Assembly: GCA_003228685.1 (NCBI GenBank)
Contig: QIFC01000050.1
Coordinates: 1-34,394 of the forward strand
Reading direction: 5' to 3'
DNA length: 34,394 nucleotides
DNA from: Chloroflexota bacterium
Lineage (GTDB): Bacteria > Chloroflexota > Dehalococcoidia > DSTF01 > RBG-16-68-14
Shown here: positions 14,533 through 22,940 of the stretch, in pieces
Position numbering within the stretch: the stretch's first letter is position 1
Layout of the letters: every line of letters starts with the position of its first letter
The notes under the pieces: model-generated
Told to the model about the DNA's origin: nothing
What the model saw: the letters and a program-made list of their open reading frames with translations, nothing else
Databases searched by the model: none
Position numbers and translations under genes: made by a program

Positions 14533-15540
14533 ATGCGAAGATCACTCGTTCTTGTCCTCGATCCAATCAGCGATCAGGTCGATCATGCTCAGAAGGCGGA
14601 GGAGGCCGGCTTCGACGCTGTCTGGCTGGTCGATTTCAATAACCGGAGCGCGTTCGTCCGGATGGCGGCGACAGGCCAGGCGACGGAGCGCATCGGCATC
14701 GGCAGCGGCATTGCGTACGCGTTCGGGCGCTCCCCCGTGTACACGGCGTCGGCGGTTGCGGACATCGACGAAATCACGAATGGACGCACAATCCTAGGGC
14801 TCGGCACGGGCACGAAGCGGATGCAGGAATCCTGGTACGGCTTCGAGTTCGAGAGCCCCGCGCCGAAGGCGATCGAGGTCGTCCGCCTCCTGCGCGAACT
14901 GTGGTCGGCGCCGCAGGGACGTCCCTTCAAGCACGAGGGCCGGTTCTACAACATCGCGATCGACCTCTACCTGCGCCCGGGCCTCGTTCGATCGGACATC
15001 CCCATCTACCTGGCCGGCGTGAACAAGCGCATGGTGCGGGCCGCGGGCGAGGTGGCAGACGGTCTCGTAGGCCATCCGCTGTACTCACGGCGCTATCTAG
15101 ACGAGGTGGTACGGCCGGCTGTCGAGGAAGGCCTTGCTAAAGAGAACCGGCAGCGTGATTCGTTCGATCTGGCCGGCTACGTGATCACGTCGATTTCGGA
15201 CGACGTGGAGCAGGCGCGCGAGGAGGCGCGACGGCAGATCGGGTTCTACGCAACGACACGGACCTACGATGCGATCCTCGACCTGCATGGCTGGGCTGGC
15301 GAGAAGAAGGGCATCCGCGATTCGTTCCGCTCGATGGACTTCGCAGGCATGACGGCGGCCGTGTCGGATGACATGCTCGATCAGATCGCCGTCGTTGGTA
15401 CGCCGGAGGACTGCGAGAAGCAGCTCGCGCGCTACGATGGCCTGCTGGATCACGTACTCCTGTACCCTCCGTCGGTTGGTGTTTCGCCGGACCGCGTGAA
15501 GGAGAACTACAAGCTCATGATGGAGGTTTTCGGCTCGTAG
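14533..15540 (+). CDS. LLM-class flavin/F420-dependent oxidoreductase
   Basis: The 335-residue protein is a bacterial-luciferase-like TIM barrel. It opens with a DAVWLVDFNNRSAF-type strand, followed by the ATERIGIGSGI segment, the ILGLGTGTKRMQESWYG region that binds the flavin, and IPIYLAGVNKRM as a late barrel strand. Close relatives use F420 or FMN for hydride transfer or monooxygenation, often in marine Chloroflexota and actinobacteria. The ATG at 14533 has AAAGG upstream; in-frame codons further up lie inside the SDR gene and are rejected. It is followed by a 94-base gap holding a structured leader and then the LarA-like gene. The substrate is unknown. Confidence 0.9.
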   Translation: MRRSLVLVLDPISDQVDHAQKAEEAGFDAVWLVDFNNRSAFVRMAATGQATERIGIGSGIAYAFGRSPVYTASAVADIDEITNGRTILGLGTGTKRMQESWYGFEFESPAPKAIEVVRLLRELWSAPQGRPFKHEGRFYNIAIDLYLRPGLVRSDIPIYLAGVNKRMVRAAGEVADGLVGHPLYSRRYLDEVVRPAVEEGLAKENRQRDSFDLAGYVITSISDDVEQAREEARRQIGFYATTRTYDAILDLHGWAGEKKGIRDSFRSMDFAGMTAAVSDDMLDQIAVVGTPEDCEKQLARYDGLLDHVLLYPPSVGVSPDRVKENYKLMMEVFGS

Positions 15541-15575
15541 CCCGGCATCCGCGGGACCAGCCAAGTAATCGAGTT

Positions 15576-15613
15576 GCAGTTGCCAAGCTAGCCCGAAGGG
15601 CGAGCGCAACTGC
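15576..15613 (+). promoter_or_regulatory. Two-tier hairpin in the leader of the LarA-like gene
   Basis: GCAGTTGC (15576-15583) pairs exactly with GCAACTGC (15606-15613), and an inner GCCC-gaa-GGGC hairpin (15591-15601) sits between. It could terminate the upstream transcript, stabilise the downstream one or form part of an RNA switch. No T run follows, which argues against a simple intrinsic terminator. Confidence 0.5.
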
Positions 15614-15617
15614 TGAA

Positions 15618-15632
15618 TTGACCGGAGGTCAA
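15618..15632 (+). promoter_or_regulatory. Hairpin covering the ribosome binding site of the LarA-like gene
   Basis: TTGACC (15618-15623) and GGTCAA (15627-15632) form a perfect inverted repeat with a GGA loop. The GGAGG ribosome binding site (15624-15628) lies in the loop and right arm, six bases before the ATG. If folded, it would partly hide the site. Confidence 0.45.
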
Positions 15633-15634
15633 CC

Positions 15635-17029
15635 ATGGTCGAGCAAGCGCTCCCATATGGAAACGGGACGGTGCAGGTCGAGCTGCCAGACCGGACGCGT
15701 ATCGTGGGCGGCGGCGGCCCGAGCCGGCGGAGCGAGAACGGCAGCGCAGCCCTGACGGCGTCGGCGGACCAGGCGGCGGATGTGAAGGCGGCAATACAAC
15801 AGCCCTTAGGGCTGCCGCGCATCCGCGACTCCGTTTCGTCCGATGCCCGCGTCCTGATCGCCTTCGACGACCTTACGGTGTCCTCGTTTGGTCCGGTACG
15901 GCGGCTCGCCATCGAGGCGGTGCTGGCGGAGCTGGGCGAGGCCGGCGTCTCCGAGGAGCAGGTCACGTTGATCTGCGCCAACGCGCTCCACCGCAAGTGG
16001 ACGGCAGAGGAGTTAGCGTCAGCGATTGGGGACGAGTTCGTACGGCGCTTCGGTGACCGCCTCATCTGCCACGACGCGGAGGACGCGGAGAGCATCGTCA
16101 ACCTCGGCAAGACGAAGAGCGGCTACGATGTGGACATTCACCGTCTCGTCGTCGAGAGCGACCTGACGGTCTACGTCAACGCGCAGTGCCACATGGGGTT
16201 CGCCGGTGGCTGGAAGTCGGTCGCGGTGGGGCTCTCGACGTGGCGCTCGATCCGCTGGACGCACACGCCGGATGGCATGTCGATGTCCGTGCGCCACAAC
16301 CGCATGCACGAGGTCTTCAACGAACAGGGCGCGTACATCGAGTCGAAGCTAGGGAAGCGCATCTTCAAGGTCGAGACGATTCTGGCCAACCCGACGACGT
16401 TGGGCAGGATCTGGGCCGGAGGCGTCGACGAGACGCGCAAGGCCGCGCTCGAGGTGCTGGAGCAGCGCCATCCGCCACGCCGCGGGGCGATCACGGAGAA
16501 GGCGGACGTGGTGATCTATGGCGTGCCAAGCTGGAGCCCGTACGCCACCTTCGCGGGCATGAACCCGATCCTCACGTTGATCTCTTCCGGTCTGGGCTAC
16601 CTGGGTGGCTATATCGAAGCGTTGGGCAAGCCCGGCTGCTCGGTGATCATCACGACGCCCTGTCCGGAGGAGTGGGACCGCGAGCATCACGCCGCCTATC
16701 CCGAGGTCTGGGACCGCGTGTTGCCGGAGACTCGCGACCCGTATGAGATCACGGAGCGCTATGGCGAGGAGTTTGCGACGCACGGCGATTACATCGAGAA
16801 GTATCGCAACGGGTACGCGTTTCACCCGGTACACGCGATCCTGGCGATACACCCGCTCAAGCGGCTAAAGCATGCCAGCCGCGTGTTTGTCGCGGGCGCG
16901 GACGACCCCAAGGTCCCGGAGCATGTCGGGTTTATCCCTGCGGCGACGGTTGAAGACGCGATCAAGGAAGCTGAACGCATCCACGGCAGCGATTGTTCGA
17001 TCGCCTGCGTACCGAACGCATTGGGCTAG
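15635..17029 (+). CDS. LarA-like (DUF2088) nickel-pincer racemase-fold protein
   Basis: The 464-residue protein matches the lactate racemase LarA family. A DD-x-T motif (FDDLTV) lies near the start of the catalytic part, followed by His119 in LHRKW, HDAED, His186, Lys194 in GGWKSVAVG and His210. The Lys194-His210 spacing (16) equals that of the cofactor-bearing Lys184 and His200 in lactobacillar LarA. The family isomerises 2-hydroxyacids with a nickel-pincer nucleotide made by LarB, LarC and LarE, none of which is in this window. Residues 1-65 are a Gly/Ala-rich lead. The ATG has GGAGG six bases upstream. The substrate may differ from lactate, as in many DUF2088 proteins. An SDR follows after 10 bases. 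Confidence 0.88.
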   Translation: MVEQALPYGNGTVQVELPDRTRIVGGGGPSRRSENGSAALTASADQAADVKAAIQQPLGLPRIRDSVSSDARVLIAFDDLTVSSFGPVRRLAIEAVLAELGEAGVSEEQVTLICANALHRKWTAEELASAIGDEFVRRFGDRLICHDAEDAESIVNLGKTKSGYDVDIHRLVVESDLTVYVNAQCHMGFAGGWKSVAVGLSTWRSIRWTHTPDGMSMSVRHNRMHEVFNEQGAYIESKLGKRIFKVETILANPTTLGRIWAGGVDETRKAALEVLEQRHPPRRGAITEKADVVIYGVPSWSPYATFAGMNPILTLISSGLGYLGGYIEALGKPGCSVIITTPCPEEWDREHHAAYPEVWDRVLPETRDPYEITERYGEEFATHGDYIEKYRNGYAFHPVHAILAIHPLKRLKHASRVFVAGADDPKVPEHVGFIPAATVEDAIKEAERIHGSDCSIACVPNALG

Positions 17030-17039
17030 GGAGGGAACC

Positions 17040-17909
17040 ATGACGAGTGATCAGATGGCAGGCCGCACGTGCCTGATCACGGGCGCGAGCAACGGCATTG
17101 GCAAGGAGACGGCGGTCGAACTGGCAGGGATGGGCGCGACGGTGGTGATGGTCGCGCGGGACGAGCGGAAGGGCAGAGCAGCCCAGAGCGAGGTCAAGGA
17201 GCGCTCGGGCGCGGACGCCGACCTGTTGCTCGCCGACCTCGCGTCGTTGGAAGACGTGCGCAAGCTGGCCGGCGAGTATCGCTCACGCCACGACGCGCTC
17301 CACGTACTGATCAACAACGCGGGAGCCTACAACAAGCAGCGCGAACTGAGCAAGGACGGCTACGAGATGACGATCGCCGTGAACCACCTCGCCCACTTCT
17401 TGCTGACGGACCTGCTTCTGGACCAGATCAAGGCATCGGCGCCCGCGCGCATCATCAACGTCAGCTCTGGGGCGCACTCTGGAGCGAAGATCGACTTCGA
17501 CGACCTGCAGGGCGAACAGGGCTACGGTGTCGGCATGGGGGCGTACGGTCAATCGAAACTGGCGAACGTTTTGTTCACGAACGAGCTGGCAAGAAGGCTT
17601 GAAGGCACAAATGTGACAGTGAACAGCCTGCACCCGGGAGTGGTGCGTACCGGGTTCGGCCGCAATTCGGGAGGCGTTATAGGCGCCGCCTTCGGAGTAC
17701 TCCAAGTCGTCGCGCGCCCGTTCTTCCTGGACGCCGCGAAGGGCGCTGAGACGTCCATCTACCTGGCCACGTCGCCAGACGTAGAGGCCACGTCAGGCAA
17801 GTACTTCGTGAAGAAAGAGGCGGTGGACTCCAACGCGATCTCCACCGACCCGGAGGTGGCACAGCAACTCTGGGACGTAAGCGAGGAGCTAGTCAAACAG
17901 GCACCTTAG
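17040..17909 (+). CDS. SDR, retinol-dehydrogenase-like
   Basis: The 289-residue protein is a Rossmann-fold SDR with TGASNGIG at 15-22, NNAG, a conserved Ser in NVSSGAHS, and Tyr169 and Lys173 of the active site. The sequence around NHLAHFLLTDLL and SLHPGVVRT is typical of the retinol dehydrogenase/WW-domain oxidoreductase branch, which in bacteria acts on varied alcohols and ketones. The ATG at 17040 has GGGAGGG four bases upstream. Upstream in-frame codons lie in the LarA-like gene. It closes the plus-strand run and converges on the amidohydrolase, only eight bases separating the two stops. Pairing with a racemase-fold protein suggests linked hydroxyacid chemistry, which is inference. Confidence 0.9.
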   Translation: MTSDQMAGRTCLITGASNGIGKETAVELAGMGATVVMVARDERKGRAAQSEVKERSGADADLLLADLASLEDVRKLAGEYRSRHDALHVLINNAGAYNKQRELSKDGYEMTIAVNHLAHFLLTDLLLDQIKASAPARIINVSSGAHSGAKIDFDDLQGEQGYGVGMGAYGQSKLANVLFTNELARRLEGTNVTVNSLHPGVVRTGFGRNSGGVIGAAFGVLQVVARPFFLDAAKGAETSIYLATSPDVEATSGKYFVKKEAVDSNAISTDPEVAQQLWDVSEELVKQAP

Positions 17910-17917
17910 CAGGGCCG

Positions 17918-19492
17918 CTAGGCGCGAGAGACGATCTCGCCGCCAACCACCGTCGCGGCCGCTGCTGTCTCCAGGATGCGCATTGGGTCATCCAGCGCGA
18001 AGAGGTCCTGCGAGAGAACGACGAAATCGCCCATGAATCCTCTCGCAATCTTGCCGATGCGCTCGCCCTCGCCGCGGGCGGTGGCGCAGCCGTTCGTGTA
18101 GGCGGCAAGCGCGGCTTCTAGCGAGGTGGCCTCATCTGGGTACCAGCCGCCGGCCGGTTCGCCTCCGGCCGTGCGCCGTGCCACGGCGGCGTGGATGCCG
18201 GCGATCGGGCTCATCGTCTCGACAGGCGAGTCGGAGCCGAAGGCAACATTCGCGCCGGTCCGCAGCAGCGAGGCGAACGTGTATGCGTTGCCGCCACGCG
18301 CGCCCCACTCGCGGTCGACCTTCAGATAGTCCTGCGTGGCGTGGATGGGCTGCATCGACGCGCTGACGCCGAGTTCGGCGAAGCGCAGGGTGTCCGCAGG
18401 CTCCAGCAGCTGAGCGTGTTCGATCCTGCGCGGAAGGCCAGGCGCGAGAGCCCGGGCGCGTTCGAAGATGTCGAGCACCTCACGGTTGGCGCGATCGCCG
18501 ATGGCGTGGATGGCCGGCGCGAGGCCGTGCTGGAGGCAGCGCCGGACGCGCTCCTCCAACTGATGGACCGGTTGCAAAGGGAGGCCCGTGTCTGAGCCGC
18601 CTTCGTAGGGGCGCAGCATCCATGCGGTGAGCGACCCGAGCGCGCCGTCGGCGAAGAACTTCACACCGCCAATGCGGAGGGCGTCGTCGCCGTCGCCCGT
18701 CTTGATGCCGTCCTCGATCCAGCGCTCCAGCCTTGCCTGGGAGAGGTAGGCGCGGACCCGCAGTTTCAGCGCTCTTCGCTCGTTCATCTCTTTCAAGGCG
18801 GCGAGTTCGCCACCGCTCACGTCCATCGCATGCACGCCCGTGAGGCCCAGCCCGTGTGCGTGCCGGATCGCCTCCGCCAACGCATCGATGCGCTGGTCGC
18901 GGGCCGGCGCGGGCATGGCTTCGTAGATGAGGGCGGCGGCGGTGTCGCGCAGGATGCCCGATGGCTCGCCGTCCGCGCCGATGTCGATGCGGCCGCCGGA
19001 CGGCACCTCCGTAGAGGCGGTGACGCCGGCTTCGCGCAGGGCGGCGCTGTTCACCCAGACGCAATGGGCCGAGGTGTGGGTGAGCACCACCGGCGTGTCC
19101 GGGGCGACGGCGTCTAGGGCGCGCTTGTCCGGAAACGCGAGATCCGGCCAGAGGTGTTGGTCCCAGCCGGTGCCTTGGACCCAGTCGCCGGCCGCAGTCT
19201 TCGCGGCTCGCTCGCCGACGCGCTGAGCTGCCTCATCCACGCTCGTTACGCCCTTGAGATCGACGGCGCGCATTGCCAGGCCGGTCTGCATCAGGTGCGC
19301 GTGGCCGTCGGTCAGCCCAGGCACCACAAGGCGGCCTTGAGCATCCAGCACGTCCGCTGCGGCTGAAGGGTTGACGTCGCGTTCGCGGCCGACGAACGAA
19401 AAGCGGCCGCCCTGAATGACCGCGGCGTCCGCCCAAGGATCGGTATCGACGCCGGTCCAGATGTGGGCGTTCTTCAGGAGCAGGTCAGGCAT
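17918..19492 (-). CDS. YtcJ-like metal-dependent amidohydrolase
   Basis: The 524-residue protein has the amidohydrolase pattern: an N-terminal beta-sandwich strand set, the HxH metal motif in DGHAHL, later His residues in HAIGDRAN and RIEHAQ, and the catalytic Asp in FGSDSPVE, with a closing beta segment. This layout belongs to the YtcJ/NfdA group, which hydrolyses N-substituted formamides or related amides. The start at 19492 (MPDLLLKN) is where family similarity begins; an in-frame ATG at 19555 would add 21 unlike residues. No good ribosome binding site is present. It is divergent from the SDR at 19603. The substrate is unknown; confidence in the family is high. Confidence 0.9.
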   Translation of the reverse strand: MPDLLLKNAHIWTGVDTDPWADAAVIQGGRFSFVGRERDVNPSAAADVLDAQGRLVVPGLTDGHAHLMQTGLAMRAVDLKGVTSVDEAAQRVGERAAKTAAGDWVQGTGWDQHLWPDLAFPDKRALDAVAPDTPVVLTHTSAHCVWVNSAALREAGVTASTEVPSGGRIDIGADGEPSGILRDTAAALIYEAMPAPARDQRIDALAEAIRHAHGLGLTGVHAMDVSGGELAALKEMNERRALKLRVRAYLSQARLERWIEDGIKTGDGDDALRIGGVKFFADGALGSLTAWMLRPYEGGSDTGLPLQPVHQLEERVRRCLQHGLAPAIHAIGDRANREVLDIFERARALAPGLPRRIEHAQLLEPADTLRFAELGVSASMQPIHATQDYLKVDREWGARGGNAYTFASLLRTGANVAFGSDSPVETMSPIAGIHAAVARRTAGGEPAGGWYPDEATSLEAALAAYTNGCATARGEGERIGKIARGFMGDFVVLSQDLFALDDPMRILETAAAATVVGGEIVSRA

Positions 19493-19602
19493 CACACTAC
19501 GAATAGCATAAAGACGGATGCCCCGGCTGACGCAGCTAGAATGCTGCCTCGTCATGTAGAATGAGCGCGATTCTGGGAACGCTAGTCAGTGAGGAGATTA
19601 CC

Positions 19603-20412
19603 TTGACAGCACGTTCACTTCATCGGGACGAACTGTTCTCTCTGGACGGCAGAGTGGCGCTCGTCACGGGCGGCTCGCGCGGAATCGGATACATGATCGC
19701 GTCCGGCTTCGTCGCGAACGGCGCAAAGGTCTACATAGCTGCGCGCAAAGCTGAGGCGTGCGACGCGGCGGCAGCGGAGCTGTCACAGATAGGCGACTGC
19801 ATATCTATTCCTGCCGATCTCACTACGAACGAAGGCCGCGCGCTGCTCGTGAGCGAACTGACGGGCCGCGAAGGGAAGCTGGACGTATTGGTGAACAACG
19901 CAGGCGCGAGCTGGGGCGCTCCGCTTGACCAGTACCCAGAGGACGGTTGGGACAAGGTGATGAACATCAACGTGAAGGCGCCCTTCATGCTCACGCGTGA
20001 CCTGACGCCGCTGCTTGCGGAGGCGGGCACTGCGGAGGCGCCGGCGCGCGTGATCAACGTCGGTTCTATCGACGCGCTGACTGTTCCTTCGGTCGACAAT
20101 TTTGCCTACGGACCGAGCAAGGCCGCCGTGCATCATATGACGCGTGTGCTAGCGATCGCGCTTGCACCTCGCCACATCACGGTCAACGCGATCGCGCCGG
20201 GTCCGTTTGAATCGAAGATGACGGAGTGGATGCTTGAGAACTTCCAGTCCCAGATCGAGGCGAGCGCTCCGATGAGGCGCATCGGCAGGCCAGAGGATAT
20301 GGCTGGGGTCGCTCTCTACCTCGCGTCGCCGGCCAGCACGTACGTCACCGGCGTGGTGATCCCGGTCGATGGCGGCATTAGCACGGCCCAGGGCTCCTCG
20401 GCCATGGGCTAG
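19603..20412 (+). CDS. Short-chain dehydrogenase/reductase (TTG start)
   Basis: The 269-residue protein is a classical SDR with TGGSRGIG, NNAGASWG, and catalytic Tyr169 and Lys173 in YGPSK, ending in VDGG. The TTG at 19603 is preferred because GAGGAG lies six bases before it. An in-frame ATG at 19561 lacks a ribosome binding site and overlaps a TAGAAT -10-like box (19557-19562). Residues such as SLHRDELFSLDGRVALVTG resemble eukaryote-like FabG/peroxisomal reductases. The MFS gene begins almost at once afterwards, so the two may be co-expressed. The substrate is not readable. Confidence 0.88.
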   Translation: MTARSLHRDELFSLDGRVALVTGGSRGIGYMIASGFVANGAKVYIAARKAEACDAAAAELSQIGDCISIPADLTTNEGRALLVSELTGREGKLDVLVNNAGASWGAPLDQYPEDGWDKVMNINVKAPFMLTRDLTPLLAEAGTAEAPARVINVGSIDALTVPSVDNFAYGPSKAAVHHMTRVLAIALAPRHITVNAIAPGPFESKMTEWMLENFQSQIEASAPMRRIGRPEDMAGVALYLASPASTYVTGVVIPVDGGISTAQGSSAMG

Positions 20413-20415
20413 TAC

Positions 20416-21897
20416 GTGACCGCCATGCCGCCGCCCGGGGCTGATCAGCCGGCGCCTTCCGCCGCGTTCAGGCTCTTCTACGTCTTCCTGCCAGAGACCT
20501 CGATTCTGCGGCGCGTGCGCTTCCAGATCGTCTTCCTGTCGCGCTTGCTCTCGGAGATCGGGCACGAGGCGATCTTATACGGCTCACTGGTCGCCGTCGC
20601 GATAGGCGGCTCGGTGTTTCAAGCTTCGTTGGTCGGCATGGCGAACCTCCTGCCGGCGGCGGTGCTGGGCCTGTATGGCGGCGTTGTCTCGGACACGTTG
20701 CCGAAGCGTGTTGCCCTCGGCCTGGGTTACGGCCTTCAGGGTCTGCTGTGCTTCATAGTACCTGTCGCGTTCGGCACGTCGCTTGGGCCGATACTGGTGC
20801 TCGTCGCGTCGGTGAGCCTCATCAATCAGGTGGTCGGCCCGTCAGAGAAGGCGGTCATACCGCTGGTGGCGTCCAGAGACCAGATCGGCACCGCGGCGTC
20901 GCTCCTGTCGTTCTCGGACTCGATCGCAACCGCTATTGGGACGGCGCTGCTCGCCCCGCTCGTCGTGAAGCTGTGGGGCGTCGCCCCGCTCTTCTACGTC
21001 AGCGGCATCTTCCTCTTGCTCGCGTCGATTCGCGTCTTCAGCCTGCCGCTACGAAAGCATATCGGCGTGCGGGAGGCGCTCGGCAAGATAGACCTCTCGG
21101 AGCAGGACCTTGGCGTACCCGTGGCCCTGCGATGGCTGGCGAATCACCCGGCGATCGGCTCGATGATCGTGATCGGCCTGATCGTCTCAGTGCTCAACAC
21201 GATCTCGGCGACGCTCGGCCCGAGCTACGTGCGGGAGGTGCTGCACACTGACCCCACGAATACGGTGTACGTGTTCGCGCCGGCAGGCCTCGGCGCGCTG
21301 GCGGCGATGGCCGTCGCGCCGAGGCTCATCGACCGGATCGGTGAGCGGATGTCAGCGGCTATCGGATTCCTGGTGGCAACGGTCAGTCTCTTCCTGATGG
21401 GAGCGATCGACTTCGTGTCGCCCGTACTGGCCCCGATCAGCGCCATGAATGTGCTGCTTATTCTTGGCATCGATCCCGGTGACGAGGTGCGGGCGGCTGG
21501 CAGCATCGCGCTGTTCGCGGGCTTCGCCACGAGTCTAACCGCCATCGCGGTGCAGACCTACATCAACCGGCGGGTACCCGTGTTGCAGCAGGGGCGGACG
21601 TTCGGGCTACAGAACGTCCTGACGAACGCTGCTGCAATGGTCCCCCTGCTCGCCCTGGGAGGCATCGCCGTACAAACAGGCGTCGAGCCGATTCTACTGG
21701 TCGCGCCGTGGATTGTCCTGATCGGCGCCTACGTGCTCATCTTGGTGGCGAGCCGTTACGCCGGGCGCGAGGCGCCGACAGGCCTCGACGTACTCTCCAC
21801 GTTCTGGGAGGAGCCGCCGGCTCGACCTTCGGTCGCGCTCGGCAGAAACTTCGCTTCCCCAGCCGGGCATCGGGACGACCAAGAGGCCGACGAGTGA
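20416..21897 (+). CDS. MFS transporter
   Basis: The 493-residue protein has about ten to twelve hydrophobic helices and no other domain. The loop after the second helix pair (GGVVSDTLPKR) resembles the conserved MFS GxxxD(R/K) loop, and the family branch is close to EntS/MFS_3-type exporters. The C-terminal 45 residues are hydrophilic and probably cytoplasmic. The start could be the GTG at 20416 or the ATG at 20425; neither has a strong ribosome binding site, and coupling to the SDR ending at 20412 is likely. It converges on the DinB-like gene with a ten-base gap. Export of a small organic molecule is the likely role, direction and ligand unknown. Confidence 0.88.
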   Translation: MTAMPPPGADQPAPSAAFRLFYVFLPETSILRRVRFQIVFLSRLLSEIGHEAILYGSLVAVAIGGSVFQASLVGMANLLPAAVLGLYGGVVSDTLPKRVALGLGYGLQGLLCFIVPVAFGTSLGPILVLVASVSLINQVVGPSEKAVIPLVASRDQIGTAASLLSFSDSIATAIGTALLAPLVVKLWGVAPLFYVSGIFLLLASIRVFSLPLRKHIGVREALGKIDLSEQDLGVPVALRWLANHPAIGSMIVIGLIVSVLNTISATLGPSYVREVLHTDPTNTVYVFAPAGLGALAAMAVAPRLIDRIGERMSAAIGFLVATVSLFLMGAIDFVSPVLAPISAMNVLLILGIDPGDEVRAAGSIALFAGFATSLTAIAVQTYINRRVPVLQQGRTFGLQNVLTNAAAMVPLLALGGIAVQTGVEPILLVAPWIVLIGAYVLILVASRYAGREAPTGLDVLSTFWEEPPARPSVALGRNFASPAGHRDDQEADE

Positions 21898-21907
21898 GAG
21901 CTGAAAC

Positions 21908-22477
21908 TCAGCTCGTCATACCCTGCAGGCCCACGAGGGCGCGACCGTGTTCGATCTCGCCCATGTGGCGCAGGCCATGCTGGTAGACGAAGCACTCCAA
22001 TACGTCCAGCTTGCGGAGCGGCCCGTCTTTAATAACGAGCGCGCAGTAGATGTTCCGCATGTTGGGCGGTAGCTTCGGCATCAGGACCTCCGAGAGCGAA
22101 TCCTCGGTGACTGACTGGAGCGCCTCGTCCGTCCGAGCGAGCACGGCCGCCTGAAAGCTCTTCCAAGCCGTGAAGTCGGCGAAGCGGATCTGCTCCATCT
22201 CCTCGACCGTCTCCTCCCGGCCGAACTTGTCGACCGTAACGCCGATCTTGTCGGCCCAGCCGTCGGATTCCCAAAGGGTTGGCTGTTGGAGGAAGGGGCC
22301 GCTGATGGACTGATCCTGCGCTCTGATGTAATGGCAGAGGCTGAACGCGATGGGGAGCACGCCGGCGCGCTCTTGGTGGTTCACTTGCTCGAGCGTCATG
22401 TCAGAGACGCAACGCTCGTAGAGCGTATTGAGCGCGCCGATGCGATTGCGCAGAGACTCGACGAACATGTCAGACAT
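21908..22477 (-). CDS. DinB-like four-helix metalloprotein
   Basis: The 189-residue protein is helical and has His49 in LCHY plus His167 and His171 near the end, the three-histidine pattern of the DinB/YfiT fold. In this superfamily the metal site serves thiol-dependent transferases or stays of unknown use. It is the last gene of a six-gene leftward set (gap of 15 bases after the PPOX gene). The position suggests a role in handling the cluster's reactive intermediates, such as thiol conjugation, but this is inference. No signal peptide is visible. Confidence 0.75.
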   Translation of the reverse strand: MSDMFVESLRNRIGALNTLYERCVSDMTLEQVNHQERAGVLPIAFSLCHYIRAQDQSISGPFLQQPTLWESDGWADKIGVTVDKFGREETVEEMEQIRFADFTAWKSFQAAVLARTDEALQSVTEDSLSEVLMPKLPPNMRNIYCALVIKDGPLRKLDVLECFVYQHGLRHMGEIEHGRALVGLQGMTS

Positions 22478-22492
22478 GCCGCTCTCCTTCCG

Positions 22493-22939
22493 TTAGCGGA
22501 GGCTCTTGGGATAGCGCTTCACGAAATCGAGGACGCGCCAAGAGCGCGGGACGACGCGTATGCGGCGCCGCTCCCTGACGCGCTCCCGCATGCCGGAAAG
22601 GTAGCCCTCGGCGGCGCCGGCAAGGTAGCGCTGAACGATGTCCGGGTACTCTGCGGCCATGCCGTCGGTCTTCTCGACGGTGGCGTCGCCGTTTACGAGG
22701 AGTACGCTGTACGGCGGCTGATCGGAATCGATCGTAATGGCCACAGCTCCGTTCGCTTCGATGGCAGGAACCTTGTCGGCCTTAGGCCCGGTCACCATGA
22801 CGAACTCGCCGTTCAGGTACGCATACCAGATGGGGACCACACGAGGCCGGCCGTCAAGGCCGATATACGCGAGCCTGGCGAGGAACGCGCCCTGAAGCAG
22901 TTTTTCGACGACCGGATCGTCGTGCGGGAGTTCTGGCAA
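22493..22939 (-). CDS. PPOX-fold flavin/F420-dependent oxidoreductase (TTG start)
   Basis: The 148-residue protein is a split-barrel of the pyridoxamine-phosphate-oxidase-like class, with ARLAYIGLDGRPRVVPIWY, a typical entry strand, and KADKV as a phosphate-contacting loop. Relatives bind FMN or F420. No ATG fits: an in-frame ATG at 23092 would overlap the enoyl-CoA gene by 152 bases. The TTG at 22939 sits one base after the upstream stop, with AAGGG about eight bases before it, so translation is probably coupled. It could reduce or oxidise an intermediate of the cluster. The first residues SLPELPHDDP support a start here. Confidence 0.82.
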   Translation of the reverse strand: MPELPHDDPVVEKLLQGAFLARLAYIGLDGRPRVVPIWYAYLNGEFVMVTGPKADKVPAIEANGAVAITIDSDQPPYSVLLVNGDATVEKTDGMAAEYPDIVQRYLAGAAEGYLSGMRERVRERRRIRVVPRSWRVLDFVKRYPKSLR

Positions 22940-22940
22940 G

